The position numbers and the translations under genes are program-made. 64,000 nt of DNA from Combretum micranthum (Eukaryota; Streptophyta; Magnoliopsida; Myrtales; Combretaceae), in the NCBI GenBank assembly GCA_024138025.1, contig JAMXBD010002259.1, positions 1 through 64,000 on the forward strand. The letters are read 5' to 3'. Shown in pieces: positions 24,601-37,060 of the stretch. Positions within the stretch are counted from its first letter, which is position 1. Every line of letters begins with the position of its first letter. The notes under the pieces were generated by a model. It made no database searches. It was not told where the DNA came from and saw only the letters and a program-made list of their open reading frames with translations.

Positions 24601-26476
24601 ATTAAATGAAGTCCTTAAGTAATAGGTATCATAAGGTCTTAAATTTTAATGCATTAAACAAGTTTTCCCCAAATGAATCATTCAAAAAGTGGATTTTCTA
24701 AAATTCGGATTTTTGAGTAAATCATATTGGAAAACATATTTACAAAGTGTAAAATGGAATTTTTATGTAGAAATGAAGGTCATAAGTAATATATATAATG
24801 AAGACTCAATTTTGACAAAAATAATTATATTTTCTTAAGTAACAAATCCAAAACAAATGGAAATGATAAAAGTTAGAAAACTAGATTTTTCATAAGTAAG
24901 TTGTCATTATGGTCTTGCAAAATAAAAAGTTATAAAATTTCCTTTTAGTAAAATCATCAAGATCATGCATACATAGGCTCATCTCATGTCATTCATGTTA
25001 GGAAATCACTCATATTGCATGTATAGTTAAGTTATAAGTAGGAACATTTCAAACATTTACAAAACTATTTTTCGGAAATTGAAATTGTTGCTGACCTAAT
25101 CTGATCCGAACTTTTCGAAGCTTCAAAGTTTTCAAAACTTGAAAATAATATTAGAATTAGATAGATCTTTCGAAGTAGATAGAAATCGATATATAATTTG
25201 CGAGATTCCGAGTTAAAATGACCAAGTTATGGCCGTTTTAAGTTGGAATTCCCGCTTAGGACGAGAATTACGAATTGATAGTTCGTATGAAATTGTTTGG
25301 ATTAGTTTGAGTTGAAATACTTATTAAAGTATTTCTTCCTTTTTAGGAGATCCCGAAATCGACGATTCCCTACCACCGGATTACTATTACTAGAAGACCG
25401 GTGATCCAATGGCCGAGTGAGTTTTCTCCTTGTTTTGTTACCTTGATTGTGATTGTAGTTAGTTGCATTAGAATTATAGGAACAAGATAAAAATCGATAT
25501 GAATGGGGATGGGATATGATGAGACTGTGATGAATGTATGCCAAAGAATACTAAAGCATATCGAAACCACGATTTGATTGGATAACTGCACCGTTCATAT
25601 TATTTCTGTTATATGTGTGATATTGGTCACTCTAAAGAATGTATAAATATTTTGACCTAAGCAAAAATTAAATTGGTCATGCATCGCATTGGACATATTG
25701 CATTTGGTAGCATGCTACTCCTACGCAGGTCGATCGGTATGGTCCGTGTGCTCGTTTGGATAACGAACCCGGTGCCAGAGCTCATTCAGGGGTACTAAGG
25801 CGCATGTGGATGCATTCTTGGATGAGCCTAGCCGAGTCGAGTGCTAAGAGCCGAGGGCTTGGGGACTAGATGCGGTCGTGTAGACTCAATACCATTCCTA
25901 ACCCAAGATACGGAGGGCGTAAATCCGTTCTGTGTGTGGGTTCCGGATACCCATGCATAATTGCTTGCTCACGTGTTTGTTCATGCATAGCATAATTGAT
26001 ATATACTTGTTTGTTATGGTACGGAATTAAGGAATTCTCACTAAGCTAGTGTAGCTTATACCCCAATAGTTGTTTAAATGACAGGTTATTCAAGAATGCA
26101 AAGTGGGGACCGAATTGGTTGAAGCGGGAATGACTGGGATTTCGGCAAGGAATACGAATGTTTGAAGTTATCTGCTAGTTTTATGATTTGTCTTGTAATA
26201 GTTTTGTAGGGAAGTCTGTGGATGAATGTAATTGGAGTTGAATGATTTGTATTTTGAAGTAGTGATTTGTATCTGAAGTATAGTAAATTTGTATTTCCTT
26301 TACATTGTTACTCAAGCTATATCAACGTAAAATGTATTACTCCGATGAGTCTCCTCCATGTGTTAGACGCCTTGTACATAGTATGGAAGCCTTCGCGTGA
26401 CTGAGGTGGTCATTCTTAGGCTTTAATATTGTGTACGGCGGACTGCCACGTTTAGGGTACCCTTCGGGGCGTGACA
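21624..26476 (+). mobile_element. Solo B-type LTR (4853 bp) with CATAT target duplication
   Basis: It begins TGTAAGCCCCGG and ends CGGGGCGTGACA, and is flanked by catat at 21619-21623 and 26477-26481 (5/5 match). There is no primer site, gag or pol, so it is a solo LTR, inserted into the C-type LTR in the opposite orientation. It is nearly collinear with the copy at 53626-58505. Its U3 holds two diverged versions of the module 'ttttcgggttataaaa...taccggtaa' (about 22220-22400 and 22500-22710), which partly explains why B is about 1.4 kb longer than A. Confidence 0.93.
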
Positions 26477-27144
26477 CATATTCATGCATAAATGAGAATA
26501 TGTAACCACGAAAAATATAAAAACAACATAATTCAAATAAAGAGCATAAAAGTAAAGTCAAGTATTGGGAACCTTAGCTTCATCAAGGTATCCCGGGACT
26601 AAGAATGGACTAGTCCTCAAAGAAAGAAAAGCAAAGAAATAAAATTGTTTGACTTGATATGGACAAGTAAGACTAGAAAGACTAGTCTTAATATTGCATA
26701 AAACAAGTAAATAAATAAATTGCAAGACTTGAAAATAAATAAATAACAAGTGAGCTTATATGCTCTAAATAAATATATACATATATATATAATACTTATA
26801 TAGTTATAAACAAATAATAACAATAATCAACATAATAGTAACATAAAGAAAATAAGAACATGAACAAAAACAAAACATGAATAAATTGTTGCTTCTTTAA
26901 CTCAATGAGTCTAAGAAACATACACTAAACTCATGTTAAGTTATATGAACATGATGAGTAATAAGAGAAGTTTTACCTAAAGTTTATGTGTTGGTTGAAG
27001 AAGAAAAGAATGGGTTGTAGTATTATGTGGGAATGGATTTTCTAAAGAAAAGAGAGAACTTGAGAGAGATGTTGGGAGAGGAATTTTGTGGAGTGATTTT
27101 GGGAGAGTTTTAGTATGAATTTTTGTTGTGTGAAAGAATGGAAG

Positions 27145-27245
27145 AGGAAGGGGGTATTTATAGATTTTTGGAGTGGAAATTTGTGTTTAAAATTAATGAA
27201 ATTGAAATAAAAATAGATGGAAGAGGACAGGGGGCGCCGGTTTTG
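27145..27245 (-). promoter_or_regulatory. C-type LTR promoter
   Basis: On the minus strand CCGGCGCCCCC (about 27241) precedes AATCTATAAATACCC (about 27162) by about 75 bp, the spacing seen in A-type LTRs. A CT-rich leader follows. Activity is inferred. Confidence 0.5.
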
Positions 27246-27851
27246 AGTGTATAGGGGGGAAAATAATTATTTTGTTTGTTTTGTATTAAAAGAAGTAATA
27301 TGTAAGGTATGATGTGATTAAAGTTGTATGGGGAAGGTAAATTGTAAGGTATAGGTATGGTAGAGTGTAAGAATAGAGTGTAAGAAAAAGTAGAGATAGG
27401 TGAATAGTAATGAATAGTAGAAAAGTACTATGAATAGTAGACTAGACAATTAAAATACCGGTAGTAAAGAAAATACGCGTAAAAGGCCTATATCTGTTAT
27501 TTTTAGATACCGAAAAATTCTAAAACTGATATTTTTGAAAACCTTATATTTTTACGAATCTATTGGTGTTGTCGGAATATTTTTGCTATCCGGTGCTCCG
27601 GGGCACGGTTTTCGAAAACTGATCCCGATCGGATCCGAAGACACTAGAAAAATTCGAATCTGATATTTTTAGGCTTCCTATATTACGAACCATTCCACAA
27701 TTATTTCAATTTCGTTTTCTAGGGTTTAAGAACACGGGAGTGCCGGATCTAGATTCACTAGACTAACTATAACTAGGTTAATTTTAGGGTTTCGTTTCAA
27801 CTTCCGGTTCTTAGGGTTTGCTAATATTATCGAAAAATCTAGGGGCTTACA

Positions 27852-27866
27852 ACCTACCCTCCTTAA
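27852..27866 (-). other. Polypurine tract
   Basis: TTAAGGAGGGTAGGT on the minus strand, directly before the LTR terminus TGTAAGCCCC. This is the expected primer for plus-strand DNA synthesis and fixes the orientation of the element. Confidence 0.85.
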
Positions 27867-27880
27867 AGAAAGTTTTGTCC

Positions 27881-29145
27881 TCAAAACTTGGCTATCGTAC
27901 CTGATTCCTCGAAAAGATTCGGATATTTGCGTCGGATCTCATCCTCGGCTTCCCAAGTTGCCTCCTCATGGGTGTGATTCCTCCAGAGGACTTTGACATA
28001 TTTGATCTCTTTGTTCCGAAGCTTTTGGACTTTTCTATCCAAAATCTGTACCGGGTGTTCCTCATAAGTGAGGTTCTCCTTTAGCAACACTGGCTCCAAC
28101 TCTAACTCGTTCTGGATCCGACATGCTTGCGCAAGACCGATACATGAAACATTGTGCACACCTGACAGGTTTGGGCAAGGCTAGGCGATAGGCTAGATCT
28201 CCCACTCGTTCAAGCACTTCAAAAGGTCCAATGTACCGTGGGCTCAACTTTCCTTGTGAGCGTACCCGATGTATACTCTTGATTGGATTTATCTTTAAGT
28301 ACACATGGTCTCCTACTTGAAATTCGAGAACTCGCCTTTTCAGATCTGCCCAGCTTTTCTGTCTATCTTGGGCCTCTTTCATTCGCTGTCGGATTATCTC
28401 ACTTTGTCTGCTGCATCTTGTACCAAATCTGGTCCAATAGCAAGCTTTTCACGTCATCCCAAAACAGAGGCGATCTACAGCGTCGTCCGTACAAAGCTTC
28501 ATATGGCGGCATTTGTATGGTCGAGTGATAGCTGTTGTTGTAGGCAAACTCTATGAGCGGCAAATGAGCATCCCAGCTTCCTTTAAATTCCATAACACAG
28601 CACGCAACATGTCTTCCAAGGTTTGGATCGTCCGTTCCGATTGTCCATCGGTTTGGGGGTGATAAGCTGTGCTAAAGTGCAACTTTGTCCCCATACACTT
28701 TTGTAAACTTGTCCAAAACTTAGACACGAATCTGGGATCTCGGTCTGACACAATCCGGCAGGTACTCCATGTAACGTACTATTTCCTTATGTAAGCTTGG
28801 CTAGCTTGTCCATTGAGTACGTCATGTTGATTGGTATGAAATGAGCCGATTTAGTCAAGCGATCTACCACGACCCATATGGCATCATATCCTGCCGATGT
28901 CCTTGGTAGTCCACACACGAAATCCATCGAGATTTGATCCCACTTCCACTCAGGTATCGGCAAAGGCTTTAGCAATCCTCCTGGCCTTTGATGTTCCACC
29001 TTTACTTGTTGCAAGTTGGGCACTTCATCACATAATCAGCTACATCCCGTTTCATTCCATTCCACCAAAAGTGGCTCTTAAGATCTTGATACATCTTAGT
29101 TCCTCCGGATGTACTGTGTATCCTGAGTTATGTGCTCACTCATGA
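27881..29145 (-). pseudogene. Gypsy integrase with C-terminal chromodomain
   Basis: This enzyme would insert element cDNA into the genome. On the minus strand the zinc-binding part is degraded (HPEELRCIKILR.., about 29100). The catalytic core shows [10 protein letters not shown] (first Asp, about 28910), [12 protein letters not shown] (second Asp, about 28740) and [18 protein letters not shown] (Glu, about 28640), so all three acidic residues remain. A GPF/Y module follows (RYIGPFEVLERVGDLAYRL, about 28200), then a chromodomain ending the protein (VKVLWRNHTHEEATWEAED, to about 27910). Frame breaks near 28790, 28560, 28400 and 28160 disable it. The chromodomain marks a chromovirus, and with the 3.5-kb LTRs and iMet-type family the best fit is Tekay/Del. 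Confidence 0.88.
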
Positions 29146-29320
29146 TTTCCTTTCTCATATCCTCATCATCGGCACACATAACCTTCCCTTCATCCTCACT
29201 ACATCCTCGTCATCTACGGTGAAATCAGTATACTTCTCCGCTTGTACTTCCCGTTTGATCCTTTGTATGACTTCATCATATCGTTGAGCTTCTTAATTCG
29301 TTCCACAAGGGTTGGTTCCA

Positions 29321-29806
29321 TCACCAAGCTAGATATTTCCACCTCCACATCTTTTCCAATGAATTCGATACTAGCCTTTCGAATTCTTTTACCAACTCCT
29401 TTTGGTCAGTCAACAAAGCGGCAACTTCCTCATGATTCTTCCGACTTAAGGCATCCGCGACGGCATTAACTTTTCCTGGACAATAGTTGATTCCAAGATC
29501 ATAGTCCTTTATAAGCTCTAACCATCTCCGTTGTCTCATATTCAACTCCTTCTGAGTGAATAGATACTTGAGGCTTTTGTGATCCGTATATATTTCGCAT
29601 CTTTGTCCATACAAGTGATGCCTCCATATCTTGAGTGCGAAAACAACGGCAGCTAGCTCCAAGTCATGCGTCGGATAATTTTGCTCGTGTGGTCTCAACT
29701 GTCGCGAAGCATAAGCAATCACTTTTCCTTCTTGCATTAGCACACATCCAAGACCATTTCTTGATGCATCGCTATGCACCGTGTAAGGCTTCTCAGGGTT
29801 TGGCAA
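29321..29806 (-). pseudogene. Gypsy RNase H domain
   Basis: It would degrade RNA in the RNA-DNA hybrid during reverse transcription. The minus strand shows [18 protein letters not shown], then [20 protein letters not shown] and [20 protein letters not shown], then [11 protein letters not shown] and ADALSR. These include the expected D, E and D residues. This block is open, but it is separated from RT by a damaged stretch (29807-30010) and from integrase by another (29146-29320). Confidence 0.88.
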
Positions 29807-30010
29807 AACGAGTATCGGTGCGGATACAAGCTTTTGCTTGAGCTCTTGAAACTCCTTTCTCTTTTATCGGTCCAATGAACTTCTCATTCTTTTGAGTAAG
29901 TTGTGTTAATGGCTTGGCTATAGTCGAGAAATTCTTTACAAACTTTCGATAATAGCCAGCTAGTCCAAGAAAGCTTTTACTTCGTTACCGTCTTGGTTGC
30001 TTCCACTCCA

Positions 30011-30843
30011 TCACTGCTTAATCTTTTCAGGATCAACCGATATGCCACTTCCTGAAACAACATGTCCTAAAAAGGATATCTTATCCAACCAAAAGTCACA
30101 CTTTGACAATTTGGCATACAACTTATGTTCTCTTAACGTCCGAAGCGCCATACGGAGGTGTTCCTCATGTTCCTCTCGTGTGGTTGAGTAGACCAAAATG
30201 TCGTCGATGAAAACTATAACGCACTTATCCAACAAGGGCTTATAGATTCGATTCATCAAGTCCATGAAAGCAGCAGGTGCATTTGTCAATCCAAAAGACA
30301 TACTAAGAACTCATAATGTCCATATCGAGTTCGAAAAGCAGTCTTTGGTACATCCTCCGGCCTTACTCTTAACTGATGGTATCCAGATCTCAAGTCGATG
30401 CGTGAAAACACGCTTGCTCCTTGCAACTGATCAAAGAGATCATCAATCCGGGGTAATGGATACTTATTCTTGATTGTAACCTTATTCAACTCCCGGTAAT
30501 CGACACATAACCTCATGGATCCATCCTTCTTCTTAACGAACAAAACTGGTGCTCCCCATGGTGATACACTTGGGCGTATAAATCCTTGATCCAGAAGCTC
30601 TTGTAATTGCTTCTTGAGTTCCTTCAACTCTACCGGTGCCATGCGGTATGGAGCTTTTGATATCGGCTCGGTATTTGGCATCAAGCTAATCTCAAAATCG
30701 ATCTCCCTCTTTGGTGGCAATCCAGGTAATTCCTTAGGAAAAACGTCAGGAAACTCATTGACTATGGGTATATCCTCCACCTTTGGTCCTTCACCTTCTT
30801 CTTCTATAGCATTTTGTTGGTCAATCTCCTCCTCATCCGTCAA
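30011..30843 (-). pseudogene. Gypsy reverse transcriptase, one frameshift
   Basis: The palm and fingers read in order: [74 protein letters not shown] (contains the first catalytic Asp), then [16 protein letters not shown] and FIDDILVYS (catalytic pair, about 30200). The frame shifts by one base between GHYEFLV and MSFGLTN near 30300. The active-site residues themselves are intact, so loss was by indel rather than substitution. Confidence 0.9.
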
Positions 30844-30925
30844 CTCAAGCGAACTTAATCCTTGCCTCCTTACGACCGTGGATTCTCCTTTAAACTCAAT
30901 ATCCTTCCCATTACATCCTTAAAAT

Positions 30926-31252
30926 TCACCTTCTTCCTCGACAATCTACCGTGGCTTTAACATGGGTCAACCAACTCATTCCAAGAATTACTTCATACTT
31001 ATTCATCTCCAACACGATCAAATCACTTGTCGTATGGTGACCTTGGATCTCTAAAGGGCATTCCTTCAACATCTCTTGGGTGGTTACGACGCTACCCGTG
31101 GGTGTCTTTATCTTGAAGCTGGTAGCGGTGGTGACTATAGGTAATCCACTCTTCTTAGCAAGGTTGGGGGTGATAAACGAATGGGTGGCTCCGGTATCAA
31201 ACAAGGCGTAAGCGGTCTCGTTAGCTACTCGTATACTTCCTGCGTTTAACAC
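30926..31252 (-). pseudogene. Gypsy aspartic protease
   Basis: A retropepsin-type domain that would cut the polyprotein. The minus strand shows ALFDTGATHSFITPNLAKKS (active-site DTG, about 31190) and the flap/C-terminal part VILGMSWLTHVKATVDCRGR. The stretch is open but its link to RT is broken by stops near 30850-30925. Confidence 0.87.
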
Positions 31253-31351
31253 GCACTAGTTACTAACCATACTATACTTATCTAACTTTTCTAAAGCTTT
31301 AGGCTAAAGAGGTATAGGGATTCTATTGCGACAGATTAACAGCAAAAGATA

Positions 31352-31699
31352 CTATAAACAAAACGAAAGCTTAAGGTTAAGGCTAACCTGCAACGAGTCC
31401 ATGATCATAGCCTTCGTCTCCTCAAGGCAGCAAACACATCCTTCCTCCTCATCATCTGCTTCCTCGCACATCCACTGGCCCTCCAGGTTGTAGACTCTCA
31501 TTCCATGCATCGAGGTGCCAGAGCGGTTCCCATTTCCATTGCCATTGTTGGTTCTGACAAGGGCAGATCCTCCCGAGGTGTTGGATGACCTCACAAGAGC
31601 ATTTTTCCTCTTTGGGCATTCATTTGCAAAGTGCCCTGGCTGCTTGCACACATAGCAGACACTGGTGTTCTTCTTGGGACACTCTAGGATTTTATGCTC
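31352..31699 (-). pseudogene. Gypsy gag nucleocapsid end, cut by another element
   Basis: The minus strand reads HKILECPKKNTSVCYVCKQP and GHFANECPKRK, a CX2CX4HX4C zinc knuckle preceded by the end of another knuckle (GHKILEC type). Homology stops at 31700, where a TGACACCC terminus begins. The rest of gag, the primer site and the 5' LTR of this chromovirus are missing from the window, so it is 5'-truncated. Confidence 0.85.
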
Positions 31700-32329
31700 C
31701 TGACACCCAATTTTTGCCCAATTAATTAAGGCTTAAAATTTAATTAAACTCATTTTTTTCAAAAGCCTTAAGTATTGATGAAATTGGCTAAGTGATCAAG
31801 GCACAGGCCAAATGGCTTGTTGGTTAAATACATTGACCCAACACACACTCAAGCTCAAGGACACAGGTTCAAACCCTAGCAAGGCAAATTTTTGCCTTTT
31901 TATTATCATTTTGCCTTTTTTCTCTTTCTCAAAGTGACTTTGCCTTACTTTGCATCGGTTTTTAACTGACAAAACTTCATTAATTATTGAAATTGATGAA
32001 GCAATTGCAAAGTGGTTATGGAATATGAAAGATTAGTGCACAATTCATGAACAAAAACAACAACCAAAGTCACAAAATCCGTGCTAAAAAATTGGAAAAA
32101 TATTCAATTTGTAAAAAGCATTCAATTGGACTTAAATGAGGAGTTACAAGAATTGGAAAAATTGGACAATTAATCTGTCCACATTGGATGATCTGACATG
32201 GAATATGAAAGATCAATCATCAATTCGTCGGTTAAGAATGAATCAAACCAAATTATTGATTAAATTCGTGAAAAATCAAGGGGCAAAAAATCGATTCATT
32301 TTTGAAACTGAACGAAACGTAAAATTGAG

Positions 32330-32352
32330 CTTGCAACTATAAAATAGGAGGT
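32330..32352 (+). promoter_or_regulatory. TATA box of the Tat-like LTR
   Basis: The sequence gcaactataaaataggaggt fits a strong TATA box. It lies about 640 bp into the LTR. Activity is inferred. Confidence 0.5.
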
Positions 32353-32824
32353 CCTAGGAGCAAAAGGCACAAGTCAATTTCAAGAAAACACATACATAAC
32401 AAAGCCAATTCGAAGTTCTCGAATTTAGGATGAAAATCGAATTGATTGGATCAGATCTAATCCAAATTGAGTGTTTTAGGAATGTTAGAAACTTGATTTA
32501 GATGATTTAATGTGCTTAGATTTGTTCGAATCACTCAAATTAATCTCTGAAAATTTTTTTTAATTTTGTTCTTCAACGCCGCCGTACAACCACCACCGGA
32601 GCCGCCTCTTGCCGCCGTTCTGGGCGTGAACCACCACCTCCAGAGGACGCGCAACACCATAGGAGTCGGGCCGACAAGCTTCCAGCCACCGCGAACCACC
32701 ATAGCCGCCGGAATCCGCCCCGAAAAGTCGCGTCATCGTCTTCTTTACCCGCCGGAGCTCTGAGATCCGACCCGAAGATCTAAATCCAACCGGTCGGTCA
32801 ACGGTCGTCGTCATCGGTCAACGG

Positions 32825-33140
32825 TCAACTCTGATCAGCCGGTCCAGAATTCATCAGGCAAATCAGCGGTCAAGATTTCATCAGGCAGATCAACGGCCCA
32901 TATTTCATCAGGCAGATCAGACGGTCCAGATTTGATCAAGCAGTTCAACGGCCCAGATTTCATCAGGCAGATCGACGGTCCAGATTTGATCAAGCAGATC
33001 AGCGGCCCAGATTTCATCAAGCAGATCAGACGGCTCAGATTTAATCATCTCGATCAACGCCCAGATTGGTCAATTCGATCAGACGATAAGGATCAATCAA
33101 CGCGATCGACGCTCAGATCTCGTCCGCTTCATCCAACGGT
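32825..33140 (+). repeat. Minisatellite, about 27-bp unit
   Basis: Units of the form 'cagatttcatcaggcagatc' + 'aacggcc' recur with the catca/gatca anchor at 32852, 32879, 32906, 32934, 32961, 32988, 33015 and about 33043, a period of 27-28 bp, with more decayed copies to about 33140. Because 27 is divisible by 3, both strands show false 9-residue protein repeats here. Confidence 0.9.
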
Positions 33141-34261
33141 CCGTCAATTCGCATTATTTTATTAATAGTTTATTATATAATTAATTTCAGAAAATAATAA
33201 AAAATAGTAAAAAATTCATAAAAAATTCAGAAAAATACAGAAAAATCCAAAAAAAATATAAATAATTATTTTTTATGTAAATTTATTTTTTTTATATATT
33301 TATATTTTTGATATTTTTAGTATGTATTTATACATAAATTGCTTTTTGGAAATGCATATTTAATGCATGAAAAATGATTTTAATATATATGAAATATTCT
33401 GTTTTGTTGTGAATTTATGTGATGATTAAAAATATATATATTTATAAAAAATAAAAAATAAAAATTATAATGATAAAAATAGATAAAATGACAAAATTGG
33501 ATTTTCCAAAACCAAAATTTTTTAGAAATAAAATAAAAAAAATAAAAAAATGATTTTTGAACTTAGAAAAATATGTTTTCAAGAATGAAAATCAATTGAT
33601 TAGATATAGGACCATCAAAAATGATTTCATAAAAAATATAAAATTTAATGAACTTAAATTGAGAATAGTTCAAAATAAATTGATCAACAAATTAAGTTCT
33701 TTTTAAAGAACTACGTTTTGTCTGATCTCGATTATTAGCGTACGTAGGCACCTGCGGGGCGACATTAAAAAAATGAAAAAATGTTTTTGTTTTTTTCTTG
33801 TGAATAAATATTTTGTAAATTATGTTTTGTTGAGATTCATATTCTAAAAAAAAATGTAATAAAAATAAAAAAAAAAGCATATAAAAAATAAAAAAAATGG
33901 AATAATGTGATTTGACGAATATTGTTTGAATTTTTGCATATGAAGGATAGGTTATAAGTTTAAAATTCCGAAAGTGGTAACCATTTGGTTTTAATAGGTT
34001 AGCCCCCGAATCCATGATATATGGTTTTAAAAATTTGTTTTTTAAATCAAATTTTTACAGACAAGTAGCTAAGTTAGGATCAACCGACCCATTGATCCTA
34101 GATTTTTCCCGATTTATATCGGGTGGCGACTCTAAAAATTTTTAAAAATTAAAATTTCTTTTAACCCCTAGTCAAGGATTCATGTTAAATGGGTTCGGGT
34201 TTAATGTGAATCGGGTTAGGAGAAATGAAGCAGATAGATAGTGGAAAATCCAGGCTCGACA

Positions 34262-35764
34262 ATACTATATAAAAGTGCAACATTTTCCCAATCCCATAAA
34301 AGAGACCAAATAAAGTTAAATAAGGAAGATTTATGTACTTTATTCATATAGTAAAAGAGGCAAAAGGTAAAACATGCTGAGAATATATACAATGACTCCA
34401 TGATGCATCTCTGTTTCTCAAAATCTATTAGCCCCAGTAAATTGAAATCACTAAAATTAGGTATACATAACCAAGGAAATATTCCCAAAGGAGAAAAAAA
34501 TAGAGACATTTAGCATCAATCCTCCAATTCAATAAGCTCAAATTGCAAATCCAATATATCTTCCAAAGTAAATACTCATTTTAGGTTTCCGTGAAAAACT
34601 AAAAAAGTGAAAAAAGAAGTTTGTCACATGGAAAGGAAGAATGTATTTTCAATATTGCGTGATAAAGCAAGTTTTTCTTTGCCAAAAATCTTAAATAATT
34701 ATTATTGAAACCTTATGAAACCAATTTCTTAATATTATTATCAAATCAGCTCCTGAATTGTAATCAACAAACACACATATTAGGTACAACACATATTTGA
34801 CAAATGGAACTTTATGGTTTGAAACATGACAAATGGAAACACAAGCAAAAGATAAAAGCAATAGCAACCATTAACATATACTATATTTAAGAAATATATA
34901 GTTATTCATATATATATACATATGTATGTATAAAGTAGGCTTTTATTCTACACGTAACTAGCTTATTACAGGATTACCTTAAGATTGATTTTGAGTAGAT
35001 GCATTACTGCCCTCTAGGAACGCATGAACTTGACTATTGATGGTGTCTTGATTTTATCCACATTCATTGACTGAAGTAAAAGAAACATTAGCAAAAGAGA
35101 AAAACAATAGCAACCATAGATATATATTATATTTAAGAAATATATAGTTATTCATATATATTTGTGTGTGTGTGTGTGTGTGAGCAAGCTTTATTTATTT
35201 CTACATAGGACTAGCTTGTTACAGAATTTAGAAAAAATTTTCATGCAAACCGTAGTTGGTGTGTGTACGTGCATCACTGGTCAGATTCCGCTATGCAATG
35301 TCCACCAGCACTATGTAGTGTTGTTCTCTCGATGCTTGGCATGGAGATGATGTTGCTAGGAGTGCAGGACAAGCATGGGCGCTCCGTGTGTTCAGCTGCT
35401 ATCGTGTTGGAGCTAGTTTCTGTCAGTGAGGATGCTGTGGGCTGGTAAGAATTGATACAGTGTGGATATGCTGCTGCAGTGTTGTGTGCATCGATATGAC
35501 ATATCAGCTACCGTTGCTGCTTGTTGTGTGTTTTTGAGTGCTCCATGTTCTGCTGTTGGGTGCTCTGATTGGTGAAGTCTGGACTATGATAGAGGCATTA
35601 TGGTCTGTGTTGGAGCTGCTCGTACATGGCCCAGTGATAGGAAATGTAGGCACTTGAAGTTGGCACTTGCTTGACCAAATTGGAACAAGTCGCTGCTAGG
35701 ATCTGTTGCTTAAGAGGTGATGCTATTGGCATGATGAGCTCATTGCTAGCTGCTGCTGCACAAG
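34262..35764. other. 3' flank of the RPB2 relic; local duplication and microsatellite
   Basis: No gene is recognised. A direct duplication of about 65 bp occurs at about 34860-34925 and 35095-35160 (landmark 'tatatttaagaaatatatag'). A (GT)n microsatellite follows at 35163-35182. On the minus strand the region lies downstream of the RPB2 stop at 35765, so it corresponds to 3' UTR or intergenic DNA of the ancestral gene. Confidence 0.6.
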
Positions 35765-37060
35765 CTAATGATTGGAGCATGGTGCTACTGTTCTATCATT
35801 TTGAGCTTGCTTCTTCTTTTGGTCTTTGGATGGTTTGATTTCCTTGGATAACATTCTTGGCACGATAGCCATAGCCATAAGCTTTTTAAATAACAACTTA
35901 CAAGCATAAGGTATGTGAACCTGGAAACAAATGGAAGCACACATCAATACAATTAAGACAATGTGACAACAAGGCAATTTGGAAAAAATAAAATAAAATA
36001 AAACTGACGGTGAAGAAGAATGACAAGTAGCATCAACCTGAACAATATCAGTCTTGTTTTTGCATCCCCTGCACTCAAACAAGTTCTTCTTGAGGTTTGC
36101 TATGGCTATCAACCCACAGTGCTCACATACATGGAACCTATATGCATCATTTCAGTCAAATAGTCTCCCCTTGAGAAAGTGTGCTACACCATGTGCAATC
36201 CTACAATCTCTTTCCATTTCTCCAAATCAAAGACCGCCATCATGAGAATGCCCTTCAGCAGGCTACCAGGTCAGGATTTGCACAGGACCCCTACCCCGTG
36301 AATGGAACATCTCATCAACCATATGCTTAAGTCTTTGGTAATACATGGGTCGAAGGAATATTATCGTTGTGAGCTGCCACCCAGTATGGCTATTGTAATG
36401 GTCTCAAATCCAAGCATCAGATAACCACACTTGTGAAGAGCTTTGCTAATGTTGTCCACTTGGATCACAATTGAAAACACTATTAGTTAATTTTGAAAAC
36501 AGAACCCCACAGCAACTTGTCATGCATATGAGTTAATAGCCGATGCCAAGTATCAAGGAACTATTTATTCACATTCTACTTAGCTGAAACCTAAATATTC
36601 ACAGTAGTGATCCTATGACAGAGGTGCCCATGACTAGGTTCATGAGGAAGTTGTCTTTCTCGAGCACAGTGCCAATGGACATACAAAAGGAAGAGATAAC
36701 CTTTACTAAGGATAAATAACAAATTACGCCTAACAAATTTTGGAAGACCAGTTCTCGACTCAAGTAACATAAAACAAACTAGCAGCTCAAATTTAAAGAG
36801 AAAGGACACAGATATCCAAGATAGAACAGCAGAAAGCCCAAAGACAACTTACAGTAATAGCAATAACTGGAGTAGGATCTCCCTTTTTTCCCATATGAGC
36901 AGCAACTTTCCCCATAATACACTCAATAAGTTGCCCAATTGTCTTACGGGAGGAATAGCATGAGGATTAACAGTGATATCTGCAGTGATTCCATCAACAG
37001 TCCACAAAATGTCTTATTGTATGTATTTCAAGCCTACTTTTCCTTTCTGTCCATGTCTAC

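Larger units (their letters stand above)
19450..27851 (-). mobile_element. 3' LTR of a chromovirus (C-type), interrupted by a solo B LTR
   Basis: Plus-strand start TATCACGCCCC (one G-to-A change from TGTCACGCCCC) and end GGGGCTTACA. A polypurine tract and integrase/chromodomain adjoin on the right, so read on the minus strand this is the 3' LTR. Without the nested LTR (21624-26476 plus one 5-bp target copy) it is about 3.54 kb. The conserved core is at about 20725-20820, and the TATA box and GC box (minus) are at about 27160 and 27238. The same subfamily reappears at 62268. The reading frames at 19971-20171 and 62773-63054 fall at the same place in this LTR and differ by indels, so I do not treat them as genes. 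Confidence 0.85.
31701..34261 (+). mobile_element. Tat/Ogre-like LTR (about 2.56 kb)
   Basis: It starts TGACACCCAATTTTTGCCC and can be followed to GGCTCGACA at 34261, giving TG/CA ends. Internal hallmarks of plant Tat-lineage LTRs are the block gaactacgttttgtctgatc...acgtaggcacctgcggggcga (33709-33765) and tcgggtggcgactct (34122-34136). A TATA box, ctataaaatagg, is at about 32338. A GC-rich patch (32570-32770) and a 27-bp minisatellite (32825-33140) follow. The flanking 5-mers (gctcc and atact) do not match, so this is not a simple solo insertion: the right end lost its neighbour or my boundary is off. Confidence 0.65.

Noticed and set aside
24981..25591. Minus-strand frames repeated at 57321-57611
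   Set aside because: The similarity is due to the two B-type LTR copies; the frames differ by indels and have no recognised domain.
32566..32763. Proline-rich open frame in a GC-rich patch
   Set aside because: It sits just after the TATA box of the Tat-like LTR, is open on both strands because of base composition, and shows no domain.
32835..33165. Repetitive 9-residue protein repeats on both strands
   Set aside because: They are the translation of a 27-bp minisatellite.
35162..35448. Two open frames starting in the GT microsatellite
   Set aside because: They begin in simple repeat, overlap each other in different frames and show no known domain; the region is the 3' flank of a dead gene.
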